A stretch of 32,701 bases of DNA from the NCBI GenBank assembly GCA_021202525.1, contig JAJQCV010000035.1, positions 1 through 32,701 on the forward strand, written 5' to 3'. The notes below the pieces were generated by a model. The model saw only the letters and a program-made list of their open reading frames with translations, ran no database searches and was not told the DNA's origin. Numbering within the stretch: the stretch's first letter is position 1; every line of letters begins with the position of its first letter. Below are positions 30,752-32,701 of this stretch, piece after piece. The position numbers and the translations under genes are program-made. This DNA is from Akkermansiaceae bacterium (GTDB taxonomy: Bacteria; Verrucomicrobiota; Verrucomicrobiia; Verrucomicrobiales; Akkermansiaceae).

Positions 30752-31018
30752 ATGGTAAGGACTATAAGATGCGGTTCGGCAAAAATTTCGAACAAGTTCG
30801 GAGTTTTGATCTCACCTTTCGCTAAATTTACGATTATAGGTCTTGACAAAGGAACAAGGTATAATAGATTTTTGTTATTTATTGAACTTTCCGATATGGC
30901 AGATTGGGGGATGCATACAGTACATCTGCGTGAGCCTGAAGATAATTTAATAGAATTTTTTTCGTTCTTTAAAAAGAATCTTATAAATAATTTAAAATAT
31001 AGAATATGGTACATTTAG
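30752..31018 (+). CDS. Possible VOC (glyoxalase-like) family C-terminal fragment
   Basis: This 88-residue frame is AT-rich. Its middle (RFLLFIELSDMADWG) and late MHTVHLREPEDNLIEFF resemble the last beta strands of VOC proteins, where V-H-x-R-D-P-x-G-N-x-I-E is typical and the Glu binds metal. The first half does not form a full VOC repeat, and the start codon lies just after the decayed relaxase, so it may be the surviving tail of a longer gene. Its end overlaps the next gene by 13 nt. Function uncertain. Confidence 0.4.
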   Translation: MVRTIRCGSAKISNKFGVLISPFAKFTIIGLDKGTRYNRFLLFIELSDMADWGMHTVHLREPEDNLIEFFSFFKKNLINNLKYRIWYI

Positions 31019-31458
31019 TTTATTGTGAAGACAAGGCAAGAGTGTTGGATAAAATAATTGCAGGAGAGAAAACCATGATCGTCAGAGGTGCAGCAGGTCG
31101 AAAAATTCCGCATAGCAGGGTGTTTACTGGGGATATACTCTACTTCATGCAAAAAGGGTCAAAGAAAATTACGGCAAAGGCAAATGTTGTTAATGTAGAG
31201 AATTTCGTGAAACTTTCCGAAGAGGAGATTATTTCAACCATCAAGGAACGTCAGAAAAAACTCAGCCTTACCGATAAACAAAAGGAGCGCTGGCACAAGA
31301 AATGCCTTTGCTTTATTGAGTTTTCCGATGTAGAGCAGATTGAACCTCTAGATTTTGATCATCAGTCTAATATGGATGATTGGCTAATTATTGAAAAGAT
31401 TGAGGATGTGGTTGTTGGGACAAGTATCCCGTACAACTACGATAACAGCAGATTTTGA
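31006..31458 (+). CDS. ASCH/PUA-like domain protein
   Basis: This 150-residue cytoplasmic protein begins with L-D-K-I-I-A-G-E-K-T-M-I-V-R-G. GEKT with the following arginine fits the G-x-K-x...R core of ASCH/PUA-like folds. A beta strand (SRVFTGDILYFMQ) and KITAKANVVNVENF follow, then a charged helical insert (EERQKK...KERWHKKC), and W-L-I-I-E-K-I-E-D-V-V-V-G at the end. ASCH-like proteins are thought to bind RNA or modified nucleotides. I recall close relatives in Bacteroides accessory DNA, so transfer is likely. It overlaps the VOC-like frame by 13 nt and is followed by a hairpin. The family call is moderate. Confidence 0.6.
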   Translation: MVHLVYCEDKARVLDKIIAGEKTMIVRGAAGRKIPHSRVFTGDILYFMQKGSKKITAKANVVNVENFVKLSEEEIISTIKERQKKLSLTDKQKERWHKKCLCFIEFSDVEQIEPLDFDHQSNMDDWLIIEKIEDVVVGTSIPYNYDNSRF

Positions 31459-31465
31459 AACTTAA

Positions 31466-31504
31466 AGATATGGATAAGTTATTCCTTGAATTTATCCAAT
31501 ATCT
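31466..31504 (+). terminator. Hairpin after the ASCH-like gene
   Basis: AGATATGGATAA pairs with TTATCC-A-ATATCT (one bulged base) around a 14-nt loop, starting 8 nt after the stop. There is no T-run; a weak terminator is likely. Confidence 0.4.
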
Positions 31505-31689
31505 ATGAAGGTTATATTTCGCAAATTTTAGGGTATATCAAATATAATGTTTTATTATCAGAACACAAAGTATATTCCAAGAACGAAACACCTCCGGATT
31601 GAAACTTCATGTGGGTGATTTACAGGAGGATAAATCGTTTTTTTGCCCATATTCGGAATGGAAGAAGATTTTAACTTGATCTGAATAAT

Positions 31690-32226
31690 ATGCGTGTTTA
31701 TGAAACGGTGATGGAAAATGAGTTATTCCCGATGGATACCTTCAGACCGTGCCGTATCCTTTTCGTCTGTCTCGGCAACATTTGCCGTTCTCCCGCTGCG
31801 GAAATCATTTTCAAGACCATGGTAAGGAAGCAGGGGCTGGATGAAAGGATTGAAAGCGACTCCGCCGGCATGATCGGCTACCATCGGGGATGTCCTCCCG
31901 ATGCCCGGATGCTGGAAGCCCTGAAAAAATACGGCTACAACAATCCGGGACTCAAATCACGCCCCGTCCGGAAGAATGACTTGGAAGAGTTTGATCTGAT
32001 TGTGGGTATGGACCGGGAAAACCTGCGCGATTTGAAGGAAATGGACAAGAATGGGCTCGCAGAACGAAAAATCGTGCCCATGTGCTTTTTTGCAACCCGT
32101 TTTCTGGATGAAGAAGTACCGGATCCCTATTATGGCGATCGGGAAGGATTTGAACACGTCGTGGAACTCCTGGAAGACGCCTGCTCCGGTTTACTGGAAC
32201 ATTTGAAAAAACAGATGAATCCCTGA
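31690..32226 (+). CDS. Low-molecular-weight protein tyrosine phosphatase
   Basis: This 178-residue enzyme has the P-loop V-C-L-G-N-I-C-R-S-P (26-35), in which Cys27-x5-Arg33 is the C-x5-R-S active site. The catalytic acid Asp145 is in the V-P-D-P-Y-Y motif. In bacteria such enzymes reverse tyrosine phosphorylation, often of capsule or exopolysaccharide kinases (Wzb/Wzc), but some act alone. No tyrosine kinase lies in the window. Start sites at 31690, 31711 and 31732 are all in frame; the first gives an N-terminal extension of about 22 residues before the core beta strand, the last about eight. GC content is again that of core genes, so it marks the end of the accessory patch. Confidence 0.9.
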   Translation: MRVYETVMENELFPMDTFRPCRILFVCLGNICRSPAAEIIFKTMVRKQGLDERIESDSAGMIGYHRGCPPDARMLEALKKYGYNNPGLKSRPVRKNDLEEFDLIVGMDRENLRDLKEMDKNGLAERKIVPMCFFATRFLDEEVPDPYYGDREGFEHVVELLEDACSGLLEHLKKQMNP

Positions 32227-32701
32227 AAGACGTCTGAGGCTATTATTTCATGATGTCAAAAGTGACGGCTGCTGGAGGGAATGAATGGGAGTCCTGCCCT
32301 CATGCTTTTAAATGAAATTACAAAGCCATAGTAATTTCTAAATTATTCAGGCCATTATGCATCACTTTTATTAGGAACATTCTTTTTTTGCCGTTACAAT
32401 CCTTTGCGGCAATTATTTTTTTCCTGGAAAATGTATGATAGGTTTTTTATGTTGAGATCGAGAATTTGAAAATTCACGCCGGCGAGGATTCGGAATTTCA
32501 GCACGGGCTATATTAATAGAATTCGACTTAATATATTTCTCTATATATTTATACAAAAAACTCAGTATAAGCAATACAAGGGATCTATATACTTGATTAA
32601 CCATTCAGCACACGGCCTTTCCCTTTTACAGCAAATCTGGAGTATAGAAAGGTAATCAGCAGGAATCGGGCCTTTGCTTTGAACTGCCTTGTTGTTACAA
32701 A
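32227..32701. other. AT-rich gene-free end of the window
   Basis: I see no credible gene, RNA or terminator with a T-run here. The short minus-strand frame at 32413-32604 has no protein-like features. The composition matches the accessory patch, so more foreign DNA may follow to the right. Confidence 0.45.

Noticed and set aside
32413..32604. Minus-strand 63-codon frame
   Set aside because: AT-rich chance frame without protein-like features.

Overview
The window looks like chromosome from a gut Verrucomicrobiota bacterium, most likely Akkermansia. This is an inference from the GC-rich core genes, the nrnA-truB-ribF order, the many glycosyltransferases and two GT10 fucosyltransferase-type proteins; no rRNA or other marker settles it. 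Most of the window is ordinary, densely packed core chromosome. Both ends are AT-rich accessory DNA.

Layout. (a) 1-1553 is the right end of an integrated island. It holds an Mrr-like nuclease, a serine recombinase, and then the displaced 3' half of a tRNA-Tyr(GTA) gene followed by its terminator. (b) 1793-4614 holds an SLC13/RCK permease, a tiny secreted EF-hand protein and a lipoprotein. (c) 4656-14889 is a surface-glycan region. Five minus-strand loci (two GT10, a GT4, a frameshifted transferase-like gene, a GT2) each appear to have their own promoter. They are followed by a plus-strand operon of hldD, GT9, GT2 and GT8. (d) 14906-16895 holds a SIR2-like protein and a membrane-anchored metallophosphoesterase. 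(e) 17118-23021 holds a small lipoprotein, nrnA-truB-ribF, panD, secG, a type IV-pilin-like protein and a DAHP synthase. (f) 23156-29249, on the minus strand, holds a lipoprotein, an AEC transporter, a HAD phosphatase, a sugar/maltose O-acetyltransferase, guaA and guaB. (g) 29331-31458 is AT-rich and decayed. It carries the start of a Bacteroides-type integrase joined to a multiply broken relaxase C-terminus, then a VOC fragment and an ASCH/PUA-like protein. (h) 31690-32226 is a low-molecular-weight tyrosine phosphatase, followed by an empty AT-rich tail.

How it works together. HldD makes the heptose precursor of lipopolysaccharide core, the GT9 protein is a likely heptosyltransferase, and the GT2, GT4, GT8 and GT10 proteins would extend and fucosylate a surface glycan. 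Three signals suggest that this glycan may vary. A 17-bp perfect inverted repeat brackets 148 bp and overlaps the GT4 promoter. A related dyad exactly fills the spacer of the GT2 promoter. A G7 tract breaks the transferase-like gene, which would be intact with six G. Many promoters in the window end only about 0-14 nt before the start codon, so leaderless or near-leaderless transcripts seem common. All calls come from reading the sequence; no database search was run.
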